In this document: piece after piece, positions 43,461 through 53,978 of the stretch
Layout: the number at the start of each line of letters is the position of its first letter
How positions within the stretch are numbered: the first letter of the stretch is position 1
Source of the DNA: Globodera rostochiensis
Lineage: Eukaryota > Nematoda > Chromadorea > Rhabditida > Heteroderidae
NCBI GenBank assembly: GCA_018350325.1
Contig: JAEVLN010000008.1
Location: 744,001 to 808,000, forward strand
DNA: 64,000 nucleotides
Direction of reading: 5' to 3'
Translations under genes and position numbers: made by a program
The notes under the pieces: generated by a model
What the model saw: the letters and a program-made list of their open reading frames with translations, nothing else
Databases searched by the model: none
What the model was told of the DNA's origin: nothing

Positions 43461-46400
43461 ATGGATTTAATTGTGAGTTCATTCGACTTCTTAAGAAAAA
43501 TCCAATCACAAATAAGTAAATTTAAAAAATACGATAAAGTTTTAAAAGTTATTTAAAATGTTTAATTTTCAATTTTCAGATTCCAATCGATGATCAAAAT
43601 GAGGACTTATCGGCGAGCAGAAGAAGGAAACGCAAAACAATTGAAAGCGAAATGGCCAATGCCAACGGATTTGTCGGATGGATGGACGGAATTGGCCAAA
43701 AACTGGCTGAATCGTTGTTGCAGCGCAAAAAGCGTCGGCTCAAAAAATCGCGAATATTTCAAATTCGCCAATTTTTACCAAAATGTGTGCCGATAACGCA
43801 GTGGCTGCCCGTTTACAGTAAAAATGTAATTAAAAAAATAAAACTTTTTTGTTGTTTAAGGTTGGCGTGACTCATTTTTTGTGGATCTCTGTGCCGGACT
43901 TACGGCAGCTGTATTTTCAATTCCTACAGGCATTAAAATTTTAAAAATTTAATCAATTTAATATTTGTAAGAGTTTTGAATATAAATGATTAAACCAAAT
44001 CAATTTGCTGTAACGAGGAGTTTAGGCATTGCTCATGCTGGCATTTGTGGAGTTGCGCCTGTATATGTAAGCTTTATTTTTGTTTGCTTTTCCCCAAGAA
44101 ACAATCGGAGGAAGCCCCCCCCCCCCGGCGGGGAGCCGGATATGCCATAACGGGGACGGGATGCCGGATATGCCATAACGGGGACGGGATGCCGGATATG
44201 CCATAACGGGGACGGGATGCCGGATATGCCATAACGGGGACGGGATGCCGGAAATGCCATAACGGGGACGGGATGCCGGATGACGGAATGCCGGATATGC
44301 CATAACGGGGACCATGGACTCATACAAAAGTGAAAAAAAGTTGAATAAATTGCTTGAGGGCCTGTACACGGTCATTTTCCCGACCTTCTTCTACATGCTT
44401 TTCGGGCACTCCCGACATAATGCCCTCGGGGGCTTTGCGATTCTTTCACTGATGACGCGGGCAGCTATCGAAAAGGCTGATCGAATGTTGGTCATTGATC
44501 TGTCAATGTAAGCAATTAATGTGAACTGATCAGGACAGAACCAGGCAATTTTCAAAAAATGGCACAAAATAATTATTTTATTTGTTGCTATTGAAGTATA
44601 ATAATTATATTGCAATCGTTTTTTACTTCACTAGGCCGGCAGTTAATCAAACATGGCCGAATAATAACGGTTCGACGGCATTTGCAACTCCAGTCCCTCC
44701 ATATAAGCAGCAACTTTTAAATGACGATCAGCAAACATTCAACGACACGTTGGCGATCATGAACAGCACTCTGTTGGAGGACGGCACTCTGAATACGCTA
44801 ATCGATGAGGTCGGTTCTAAAATAAAGTGCCTTATGCAAAAATTCATAGTTTTCCGAAATAAATAAAAAGGCTCAAAAAACCCTCAGAACTCGCTGAACA
44901 CATCGATGATCATCGCCGAGCTGAACTCCACCTTCGACAGCGTTGCCAGCACGTCCAGTAACCCGCTGCTCAGTGACCCCATCCAACTTTCGGTGGCCAA
45001 CACGCCAATTGGCAACTCGAGCATGGACAGCCAAAGCAGACGTGAAATGCGAAACATCAAGCCAATTCACATCGCAACAGCAATTTTGTTTCTCAGCGGA
45101 ATCTTTCAGGCAAAATTTACACAAACACTTTTTTAAATATTTATTTATACATTTAATAAACAATAGCCATTTTTTGTGCATATAAATCCGGGCCCTATTG
45201 ATAATCTTTAGATTTTGATGGGAATATTTCGTCTCGACTTTTTGTCTTGCTATTTTTCGGACCAAGTGATGAGTGGCTTTGTGCTTGGCGGATGCGTTCA
45301 TGGTCCTATAATTTACGCTTATTTATTAAACAATTAAATTATTTAGTATTTTTTTCACAAATTGGCGATATGTTGGGCATTCAACATTTGTTGCCGAAAC
45401 GCTCGGGCAGAGGCTATCTTTACGAGGTACGATTATTGGAACTTTAATTGGTTTGGTTGTCCGTTTAAAATGGCACTTTTTCAATCGTTTTAAGCGAATT
45501 TTGGACATCAACACCAACCTGTGCAGCATTCATCTCCCAACCACCGTGATCAGCTTCTGCTCCATCGCCTTTTTAGTGTTTACCCAACAAATTTTAGAAG
45601 TGAAATCACTTTTAAACAAAATGAAATTTTCGTATAATTTTAGCCATGGCTCGGGACGGCATTTCAATTTCCGATTCCGTACGAATTGCTGTTGGTTTGT
45701 AAATAAATTATTAAATGGCCTTTTGAAAATTATTTAGGGCATTTCGTTAATTGATATTTAAAGGTCATTATTGGCATAACGTCGACTAATTTTGCGGACC
45801 TTTCAAATCGTCATTCGATTACGGTAGTCGGCAACATTCCAACAAAGTAAAACATTATCCTTTTGGGTTGGCAAAACTAATTAAAACAATTAAATCTTTT
45901 TGAATGCCATAAAAATTGTTTTAAGTTTCCCGCCGCCTTCGCTGGTCCGTTATGAATTGGTGCCGTTTGTGTTCTTCGACGCCATTGGCATCGCCGTCAC
46001 TGCCGTTGCGATGCATTTGACGGTGGTCAAAATAGTGGAAAATCGCTACCATTACAAAATTAACAGCTGTCAGGTGCTAAATAAAATTGAACAACAATTG
46101 AAAGATCGCTTTTTTATTCTTAAAATGTTTTGCCAATTGCCAGGAGTTGTACTCCCTGGGACTGTCCGGCATTTGCTCTTCCGCCTTCCCCGTCTTTCCG
46201 ATCACTTCCATTTTTGCGCGAACTTTGATCGGAGATGCTGACGAAAACAGCACCCAGGTCCAAACAATTACAAACAAACAAACGAATAGCCGCCGTTCTT
46301 CAACAGATGACCACCTGTTTTTCCACACTTTCATTGCTCACTGTCATTTTGTACATTGGCCCGGTGTTGGAATATTTGCCGAAAGTATTAAATTATAATA

Positions 46401-47702
46401 AATAAAACAATTAAATTTACTTTTCAGTGCATTTTGGCCTCAATTGTGGTTTGCTTTGCTTGCTATTTGCATATTTTAGCAGTTCAAATTCCCTCCTTTC
46501 AGATGGTTTCCATTTGCACTTCTTTCACAAAATTTCGCGAACTGCGCGAGCTTTGGCCGCTTTTCAAAATTGATTTTGTAATAGAAATGTCGACAAAATT
46601 AATTAATAATATATTTTAATTTAATGTTTTCAATTTGCATGAATTTCTGAATTTTTAAATTACAATAAATCTTCCGAAATTTTAGGTAATTTTTCTGGTC
46701 AGTTTTTTGTTGACTGTTTGTTATGACATTGCCGAAGGATTGACATTTTCTGCGCTATTCAGCGCCTTTACTATTGTCGTTCGTGACCAATGGTACTTAA
46801 GGCGTAAATATATATTTGCATTAAGAATTTTAGATTTTATCTGAATTTTGAATTTTAGGCCTAAATGGCATTTTCTGACGCATGACGAAGAGTTGGACGA
46901 GTATAGGGAGATGCCGAAGGAGTTGCTGCAGCAAGTTGCAGATGAGGGACACGCCTTCATCATTCGCTACGACGCCCCACTCATTTTTACCAGTGTTCAC
47001 AAATTTATGAAAGTAATTAAAAAAATAAAACTCTGTCGTGGGCAACTTTTTGATTAGGTCCTACTCCAAAGTATGAAACGATGGGAGCAGCTTACATCCT
47101 ACAAAAAGTATCAGAAAGGGCGATGTCACGAGAACGCTCTGATCATCGACTGTTCTGGCTTCCCATACGTCGACTTTTTGGGACTTCGAACTCTGAAAAA
47201 GGTTCCGAATTTACCAAAAAATAATAATAATTTAGGAAAAATTTAAATTTCAGGTCTACAAGGAGTTTTCCAGCAAAAATGTTGACGTGAAATTCGCTGC
47301 ACCCAAAGGTATCTTAATTATTTATTTATTATGAATTTTATAATTATTTGAATTCCAAGCGCACCTCACGCGGATGTTCCGCCAAAGCGACTTCTTTCAG
47401 ACGGTGCCCGAACAGAACGTTTTCCAATCAGTCAGGTGGTTATTAAAATGCCATCGTCCTTTACTTTATTGCCATTGGTTGCCGTCCGTGCCGTGTCCAT
47501 TCTGAACTGAAAATTTTTGACCTAAACCCCAAACAAATTAAAATATTCAAATTGAAATTGCTTTGGCAACTCAAAATTTATTTCAGTTTTTAACGATAAT
47601 CTTTCAAAATTCAGGCAAGCTGTGAATTCGTCGTGCTGTCGTGCCGAGAAATTGAGACTTGATCAACGGGCGTTGAAGTTCAAAGAAGAATTGTATTTTT
47701 AG
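43461..47702 (+). CDS. SLC26 / sulfate-permease family anion transporter
   Basis: A very short first exon (MDLI) is followed by IPIDDQNEDLSASRRRKRK, then WLPVYSGWRDSFFVDLCAGL and TAAVFSIPTGIAHAGICGVA, then PVYGLYTVIFPTFFYMLFGH and SRHNALGGFAILSLMTRAAI. These are the SLC26 signature of TM1-TM3. A long glycosylatable loop rich in Asn and Ser/Thr follows (WPNNNGSTAFATPVPPYKQQ, TPIGNSSMDSQSRREMRNIK), then several hydrophobic exons and a C-terminal STAS domain. The STAS core ENALIIDCSGFPYVDFLGLR is followed by YKEFSSKNVDVKFAAPKAHL and RQSDFFQTVPEQNVFQSVR. The stop is at 47700-47702. Family members exchange sulfate, oxalate, bicarbonate, chloride or iodide at the plasma membrane; the substrate cannot be told here. 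It resembles the C. elegans sulp genes. The start at 43461 rests on splice phase with the next exon. Confidence 0.85.
44135..44313. repeat. 28-bp minisatellite in an SLC26 intron
   Basis: Five full copies and one interrupted copy of GCCGGATATGCCATAACGGG followed by GACGGGAT. The array lies in the intron between the exons encoding GVAPVY and GLYTVIFPTF, preceded by a C tract at 44115-44126. Confidence 0.9.
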
Positions 47703-48228
47703 GACATTTTGGAATTAAAGTGTCCACTTCAACATTTTGGCAATTTTAAATATTTATCTTTAATTAAAAGAATTGATTTCTTAAAATTAAACAAAAACTT
47801 AATTTATTTTAATTTAATTAATATTTTATTGTCAAATGTTATCATCGGTAATTCCAACATAAAGTAAAAGGCAATTAATGTTTATGATTCTTTTGAGAGA
47901 TGCGCTGATAAGTAAATGATACCATTTGGCTATTCTCGACACAAATTGGTGAAACGATTGATTATATTATTATTCGGTTTTGGGCCGCTAAGAATAGAAA
48001 AAACGTTTTTGGTTTTGGAAGGCGCTAAAAGCACAAAACTCTGAACAAAAAAATGTTTTGAATCACTTAGAAATAATTCGAATTTGTTTATTCTATTTGT
48101 GTACGGCAACAAAATGATGCATAAAATATAATTTTTTGTCACTTTACAATCGTTTAAATTCAAAAACAAAAAATTTCTAATTTTGTGGCGACTTGCGACA
48201 AATAAAATAGCAAAGCGAGAGAAGGCCA
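47703..48228. other. Intergenic, nothing supported
   Basis: AT-rich spacer between two co-directional genes. It should hold the SLC26 3' UTR and the CHP-like promoter. No motif or structure noted. Confidence 0.45.
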
Positions 48229-51200
48229 ATGGGAAATTCGGCCTCTGCCACTGTTTCGCCCGACGAATGGGACGATTTGCACCTCGAGAGCGGATGTGAG
48301 TTGTGGCGTAGCAAAAGCCCCCCCCCCCTCCCCCCAACACTGGAGAGGAAAAGCCCCTCCCCCCCCAACACTGGAGAGGGAAAAGCCCCCCCCCCCCCAA
48401 CACTGGAGAGGAAAAGCCCCTCCCCCCCCAACACTGGAGAGGGAAAAGCCCCCCCCCCCCAACACTGGAGAGGAAAAGCCCCTCCCCCTCTCCCCCCCCC
48501 CCCCCCAACACTGGAGAGGGAAAAGCCCCCCCCCCCCTCCCTCCTCCCCCCCCCCCCCCCAACACTGGAGAGGAAAAGCCCCTCCCCCCCCAACACTGGA
48601 GGGGAAAAGCCCTCCCCCCAACACTGGAGAGGAAAAGCCCCCCCCCCCAACACTGGAGAGGAAAAGCCCCTCCCCCTCTCCCCCCCCCCAACACTGGAGA
48701 GGGAAAAGCCCCCCCCCCCAACACTGGAGAGGAAAAGCCCCTCCCCCTCTCCCCCCCCCCCAACACTGGAGAGGGAAAAGCCCCCCCCCCCCTCCCTCCT
48801 CCCCCCCCCCCAACACTGGAGAGGGAAAAGCCCCCCCCTCCCCCCCCCCCCCCAACACTGGAGGGGAAAAGCCCTCCCCCCAACACTGGAGAGGGAAAAG
48901 CCCCCCCCCCCAACACTGGAGAGGAAAAGCCCCTCCCCCTCTCCCCCCCCCCAACACTGGAGAGGGAAAAGCCCCCCCCCCCTCCCTCCTCCCCCCCCCC
49001 AACACTGGAGAGGGAAAAGCCCCCCCCTCCCCCCCCCCCCCAACACTGGAGGGGAAAAGCCCTCCCCCCAACACTGGAGAGGAAAAGCCCCTCCCCCCCA
49101 ACACTGGAGAGGGAAAAGCCCCCCCCCCCAACACTGGAGAGGGAAAAGCCCCCCCCCCCCCAACACTGGAGAGGAAAAGCCCCCCCCCCCCCAACACTGG
49201 AGAGGAAAAGCCCCCCCCCCAACACTGGAGAGGGAAAAGCCCCCCCCCCCCAACACTGGAGAGGAAAAGCCCCTCCCCCCCAACACTGGAGAGGGAAAAG
49301 CCCCCCCCCCCCAACACTGGAGAGGAAAAGCCCCCCCCCCAACACTGGAGAGGAAAAGCCCCTCCCCCCCAACACTGGAGAGGGAAAAGCCCCCCCCCCC
49401 CAACACTGGAGAGGAAAAGCCCCTCCCCCCCAACACTGGAGAGGGAAAAGCCCCCCCCCCCCAACACTGGAGAGGAAAAGCCCCCCCCCAACACTGGAGA
49501 GGGAAAAGCCCCCCCCCCAACACTGGAGAGGAAAAGCCCCTCCCCCCCAACACTGGAGAGGGAAAAGCCCCCCCCCCCCAACACTGGAGAGGAAAAGCCC
49601 CCCCCCCCCCAACACTGGAGAGGGAAAAGCCCCCCCCCCCCCCAACACTGGAGAGGAAAAGCCCCCCCCCCCCCAACACTGGAGAGGAAAAGCCCCCCCC
49701 CCTCCCTCCTCCCCCCCCCCAACACTGGAGAGGGAAAAGCCCCCCCCCCAACACTGGAGAGGAAAAGCCCCTCCCCCTCTCCCCCCCCCAACACTGGAGA
49801 GGGAAAAGCCCCCCCCCCTCCCTCCTCCCCCCCCCCCCAACACTGGAGAGGGAAAAGCCCCCCCCCAACACTGGAGAGGAAAAGCCCCTCCCCCTCTCCC
49901 CCCCCCAACACTGGAGAGGGAAAAGCCCCCCCCCCCTCCCTCCTCCCCCCCCCCCAACACTGGAGAGGGAAAAGCCCCCCCCCCTCCCTCCTCCCCCCCC
50001 AACACTGGAGAGGGAAAAGCCCCCCCCCCCTCCCCCCCCCCCCCAACACTGGAGGGGAAAAGCCCTCCCCCCAACACTGGAGAGGGAAAAGCCCCCCCCC
50101 CCCCCCAACACTGGAGAGGAAAAGCTCCTCCCCCTCTCCCCCCCCCCAACACTGGAGAGGGAAAAGCCCCCCCCCCCTCCCTCCTCCCCCCCCCCCCAAC
50201 ACTGGAGAGGGAAAAGCCCCCCCCCCCTCCCTCCTCCCCCCCCCCAACACTGGAGAGGGAAAAGCCCCCCCCCCTCCCTCCTCCCCCCCCAACACTGGAG
50301 AGGGAAAAGCCCCCCCCCCCCTCCCCCCCCCCCCCAACACTGGAGGGGAAAAGCCCTCCCCCCAACACTGGAGAGGGAAAAGCCCCCCCCCCCCAACACT
50401 GGAGAGGAAAAGCCCCTCCCCCTCTCCCCCCCCCCAACACTGGAGAGGGAAAAGCCCCCCCCCCCTCCCTCCTCCCCCCCCCCCCAACACTGGAGAGGGA
50501 AAAGCCCCCCCCCCCCTCCCCCCCCCAACACTGGAGGGGAAAAGCCCTCCCCCCAACACTGGAGAGAAAGCCTCCAATTTATTTGTGAGCATTCTTGTTG
50601 AAGAAAGAAAATGGCCGGAATGGGAACAGTGAATTAATTCATCAATGTATGGAAAATTTATGAAAAGTGAGCAAAAGGTCACTCAAAACTTTGCACAACC
50701 GATTCTTGGAATTGGCCCAACAGAAGGACGACAATGGCATTGAGTTTATGTGCCGAGCCGACTTTGAGTCCATTCCCGATCTGTTGAAGAATCCGTTGGG
50801 CTCTCGTCTGATCGATGTGTTCTTTGTGAATGCAGAGTGGGTAAATTTAATAAAAAATGCTCGTTTAAATGCAAAAAAAAAAATTCTCGCATTTATTTAA
50901 AGCGTCGGCGACCAGAAGCGCGTTTACTTTCGAAATTTCGTCAAAGTGTTGTCTCACTTCCGACCAATAAATAAGCACAGTCCCCATCCGTGGAATAGTC
51001 GGGAGGCGAAATTACAATGTTTTGATCTTTTGCAAATTTAAAAATGATGCTAATTCTGCTGGTTTCAGTTGCGTTCACTATGTACGACCTGAACAGGTCT
51101 GGCACAATCACCAAGGACGAATTCACGGAAATTCTCATTGTGAGACTAACAAATGTTTTTAATATATTTTTTAAATTAAAATTACATTGAATAAAGTTTA

Positions 51201-51413
51201 AGCGAATGATTGGTGGAAATGTGTCCAGAGCAAAGGTCGATGCAATTGCGGAGCGGACAATGCTCGAAGCTGATCGGAACGCGGACGGTTCAATTACATT
51301 TGAAGAGTTTTGTCGGGTAAAAATTAATTAACAAAAAACAATTATTTTAAATTCTTTAGGCTATGGAGAAAACTGACATTGAGGAAAAAATGAGCTTTCA
51401 ATTTCTCATTTGA
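48229..51413 (+). CDS. Calcineurin-B-homologous protein (CHP-like), N-myristoylated EF-hand protein
   Basis: Exon 1 (48229-48295) encodes MGNSASATVSPDEWDDLHLE with an N-myristoylation signal (G2, S6 region). After a 2.37-kb intron, exon 2 starts at 50668 in phase and encodes SKRSLKTLHNRFLELAQQ, then RADFESIPDLLKNPLGSRLI and DVFFVNAE. Following exons give VYFRNFVKVLSHFRPINKH, FTMYDLNRSGTITKDEFTEI (a good EF-hand loop) and ADRNADGSITFEEFCRAMEK (a good EF-hand loop), ending KMSFQFLI. Alignment to animal CHP1 is continuous from memory (ETGFSHSQI, NPLGDRI, AHFRPIE, KMSIRFL). EF1 and EF2 are degenerate as in CHP1. CHP proteins bind Na+/H+ exchangers and link calcium to pH and vesicle traffic. Length is about 190 aa, as expected. 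Confidence 0.85.
48311..50576. repeat. Giant poly-C minisatellite filling CHP-like intron 1
   Basis: About 75-80 copies of a 27-45 bp unit: a C run of 8-15, then AACACTGGAGAGGAAAAG or AACACTGGAGAGGGAAAAG. Longer units insert CTCCCTCCT or CTCCCCCTCTC within the C run. Blocks of units recur in the same order (for example near 48480-48900 and 49680-50100), so it has a higher-order structure. Because the unit has almost no stops, frames of nearly 800 codons exist on both strands. Confidence 0.95.
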
Positions 51414-51697
51414 ACGTCACTTAAAACTTCAATTGCCTGATTCACTTGCTTTGTTTATTTATTTATCATTTTAGCTTCTGCTTTTTTTTGCCTATTATTA
51501 GGTTATCACGAGAAAAGCCCAAAAGCATTTATTTCGAAAAATAATTAATATAAATTAGGGATCCATCGAAAGCTTTTTTCGAACTACTCAGAACATTACT
51601 AAAATAAGAGTTTGGGGTTACCAAATAGGTAAAAACAAGTTTTAAAATCTGATAAAACATTTTAGCCAAAAAGTGATCAAAAAGCGCAAAAAGTTGC
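51414..51697. other. 3' flank of the CHP-like gene
   Basis: AT-rich; the tRNA-containing repeat starts at its right end. No gene seen. Confidence 0.4.
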
Positions 51698-51769
51698 GGG
51701 GTAGTCTGGGAATTGAACCCAGGACCTCTCGCACCCTAAGCGAGAATCATACCACTAGACCAACTACCC
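51698..51769 (-). tRNA. tRNA-Pro (AGG), copy 1
   Basis: 72 nt with acceptor stem GGGTAGT/ACTACCC perfectly paired. The D-arm begins TGGTCTAGTGGTA, the anticodon stem is CTCGC/GCGAG with loop TTAGGGT (anticodon AGG, codon CCU), and the T-arm is CTGGG-TTCAATT-CCCAG. No intron; discriminator base C. The CTCGCTTAGGGTGCGAG anticodon arm is typical of eukaryotic tRNA-Pro. Confidence 0.95.
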
Positions 51770-51852
51770 GATGTTGCGATGCTAATAGGAGAAGCATTAA
51801 AGCTTTGTGATTCATAAGTCGCCAAAAGTGATCAAAAAGCGCAAAAAGTTGC

Positions 51853-51924
51853 GGGGTAGTCTGGGAATTGAACCCAGGACCTCTCGCACCCTAAGCGAGA
51901 ATCATACCACTAGACCAACTACCC
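51853..51924 (-). tRNA. tRNA-Pro (AGG), copy 2
   Basis: Same sequence as copy 1; all stems pair and A and B box promoter sequences are intact. Confidence 0.95.
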
Positions 51925-52008
51925 GATGTTGCGATGCTAATAGGAGAAGCATTAAAGCTTTGTGATTCATAAGTCGCCAAAAAGTGATCAAAAAGCGCAA
52001 AAAGTTGC

Positions 52009-52080
52009 GGGGTAGTCTGGGAATTGAACCCAGGACCTCTCGCACCCTAAGCGAGAATCATACCACTAGACCAACTACCC
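52009..52080 (-). tRNA. tRNA-Pro (AGG), copy 3
   Basis: Identical to copies 1 and 2. Its 5' flank (at 52081 onward) differs from the other two, marking the edge of the triplication. Confidence 0.95.
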
Positions 52081-52888
52081 GTCTGTTTTATCTCTTTATT
52101 TTATCCTTTTGTCTATCTTCTTTAACTAAAATCATCGCAACTTTTCTCTCTAATCAATTATTGCGCGGAGGAAAAGCGCTGAAGATTTTATATGAAAGGA
52201 AACTCGGTTACATTAATTGGATATATTTATTGATAACATGCTGTTAGTTACCAAATAACCATTTATTCAGAAATTGGTGCATTTTTGAAATTTATAGCAA
52301 CTCTCATTTTTCAAAAGCATTATTATTTTATTATTTAATATTTTATTACAAATTAAATTTAAGTTTTTTTTCACGGTATTTAAAAAAATCTTTGTTCAAC
52401 ATTGGTCTCCAACCTTTGAATTTGCGAAATTTCAAATTCATCTCAAAAAAATATCTCAAAATGCTATTGCTCGTGTGAACGTTGAACTCACAAACATTTA
52501 AGCCTTTTTCGGGGGGGGGGGGGTAGTCAATTCGATGAGTGTCCGATTGTTGTCAACGCTTTTCATACAAATCAAAGATTTTTGGATAAATTCAAAATGT
52601 TAAGGGTGAGCAGCCGCTGATCGGCCTTCCCCCTCCTTCCTACGCCCTTTTTATGAATAAACGGATGAATGAATAAACGAATTAATCAGAAGAATATGCA
52701 CAAAAATTACCAATAAAAATGCCAAATGCAATCGAACGAGGGGCAAGGCTTTGCCAACGAATATAAAAGGCTAACGAATGTAAGCATAGGCACACAATTC
52801 ATTGTTCACTTCCTCACCCATTCCTTCCCATTTCAGTCCGATCACTTTTTGTTCTTCGTCAAACCTTCGATCAAACTTTTCATCAACA
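52081..52888. other. Intergenic with a G tract
   Basis: AT-rich spacer between the tRNA cluster and the repeat-protein gene, with a G run at 52510-52522. The last 150 bp include AACGAATATAAAAGGCTAA at about 52757-52775, a TATA-like element well placed for the gene starting at 52889. Confidence 0.4.
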
Positions 52889-53978
52889 ATGGTCGGTCAA
52901 TTTCCTTTTATTTTTACAAAAGTTTTTTATTCGTTACTTAGTCACTTTTTCGTTAGTGGAATTTTCTTTTGCTTAAGGTGGAAAATCTCGCTAAAAATCT
53001 CTTATAAATTTATTTTTTCTTAAAAACATCTTTTTATATTTTCTACTTCAGAAATTGTCTCTGTTTCTGTTGGCATTGCTCGGAATTGTGTTGATTTTTG
53101 TTGAGGCAAATGACTCATACAACAATGGATATGGTAAAAAGAAATACGGTTCGGGCAGTTATGAGCACGGATACGTTATAAAATTACAACAAAAGACAAA
53201 TTTAAAACTTTGAAATTTTCAACAAAATTAGGTAAAAAGAAGCATTACAAAAAGCACTACGGTAGCGGATCTCACGAGTACGGAAAGGGTTACGGAAAGA
53301 AGAAATATGACCACCACGATGGTTACGGCAAAGACTACGGGCACGATGGTTACGGCAAAGACTACGGGCACGATGGTTACGGCAAAGACTACAAGCACGA
53401 TGGTTACGGTAAAGACTACAAGCACGATGGTTACGGTAAAGACTACAAGCACGATGGTTACGGCAAAGACTACAAGCACGATGGTTACGGTAAAGACTAC
53501 AAGCACGATGGTTACGGCAAAGACTACAAGCACGATGGTTACGGCAAAGACTACAAGCACGATGGTTACGGCAAAGACTACAAGCACGATGGTTACGGTA
53601 AAGACTACAAGCACGATGGTTACGGTAAAGACTACAAGCACGATGGTTACGGTAAAGACTACAAACACGATGGTTACGGTAAAGACTACAAGCACGATGG
53701 TTACGGTAAAGACTACGGGCACGATGGTTACGGCAAAGACTACGGGCACGGTGGTGACTACGATAAGGGGTCAGTTTTGTTATTATGAAATTTTTAACAG
53801 TCATTGGGAATTACGACCCTTTTCTTCTGTTTTTAAAAATAATATTTAGGAATAACTATGTTTGCTTCACAGATACAACAGCTACGGCAAAAAGCACTAC
53901 GGTGGCGGGTCCCACGAGTACGGAAAGAGTTACGGTAGCTATGGGAAGAGCTACGGTGGAGACTACAAAAAATACTGA
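52889..53978 (+). CDS. Secreted Gly-Tyr-Lys-His repeat protein
   Basis: The first exon appears to be just the ATG (52889-52891). Exon 2 (53052-53133) adds KLSLFLLALLGIVLIFVEAN, a strong signal peptide, then DSYNNGY. A third exon from 53232 has KKKHYKKHYGSGSHEYGKGY and then about 15 near-perfect copies of the nonapeptide DGYGKDYKH (GH in the first and last copies). The last exon gives YNSYGKKHYGGGSHEYGKSY, then YGSYGKSYGGDYKKY and the stop at 53976-53978. A second signal-peptide-proximal GKKKYGSGSYEHGY stretch lies in the third intron's start and may be an alternative exon end. The mature protein is low-complexity, basic and Tyr/Gly-rich, resembling nematode GY-rich antimicrobial or cuticle/egg proteins. 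Repeat-bearing secreted proteins are also known among cyst-nematode effectors. Function is not determined. Confidence 0.7.
53315..53755 (+). repeat. 27-bp coding minisatellite
   Basis: About 15 copies of CACGATGGTTACGGCAAAGA followed by CTACAAG or CTACGGG. Synonymous GGC/GGT and lysine/glycine (AAG/GGG) variants are the main differences, so the frame is kept. Confidence 0.95.

Larger units (their letters stand above)
51670..52080. repeat. Tandem triplication of a tRNA gene with flanks, period 155-156 bp
   Basis: Each copy starts AAAGTGATCAAAAAGCGCAA and contains one complete tRNA-Pro gene. The first two copies are followed by ATGTTGCGATGCTAATAGGA and TTGTGATTCATAAGTCGCC. The third copy ends at the tRNA. 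Confidence 0.95.

Noticed and set aside
47930..50682. Several ORFs of 780-840 codons on both strands
   Set aside because: All are read-throughs of the C-run minisatellite in different frames. The region lies between two exons of the CHP-like gene that join in phase.
53202..53849. Other-frame ORFs across the Gly-Tyr repeat (for example VVFTVTIVL, RNHRACSLY and TTSTMVTVK repeats)
   Set aside because: They are shadow frames of the 27-bp coding repeat. The plus frame with signal peptide and phase-consistent exons is the supported one.
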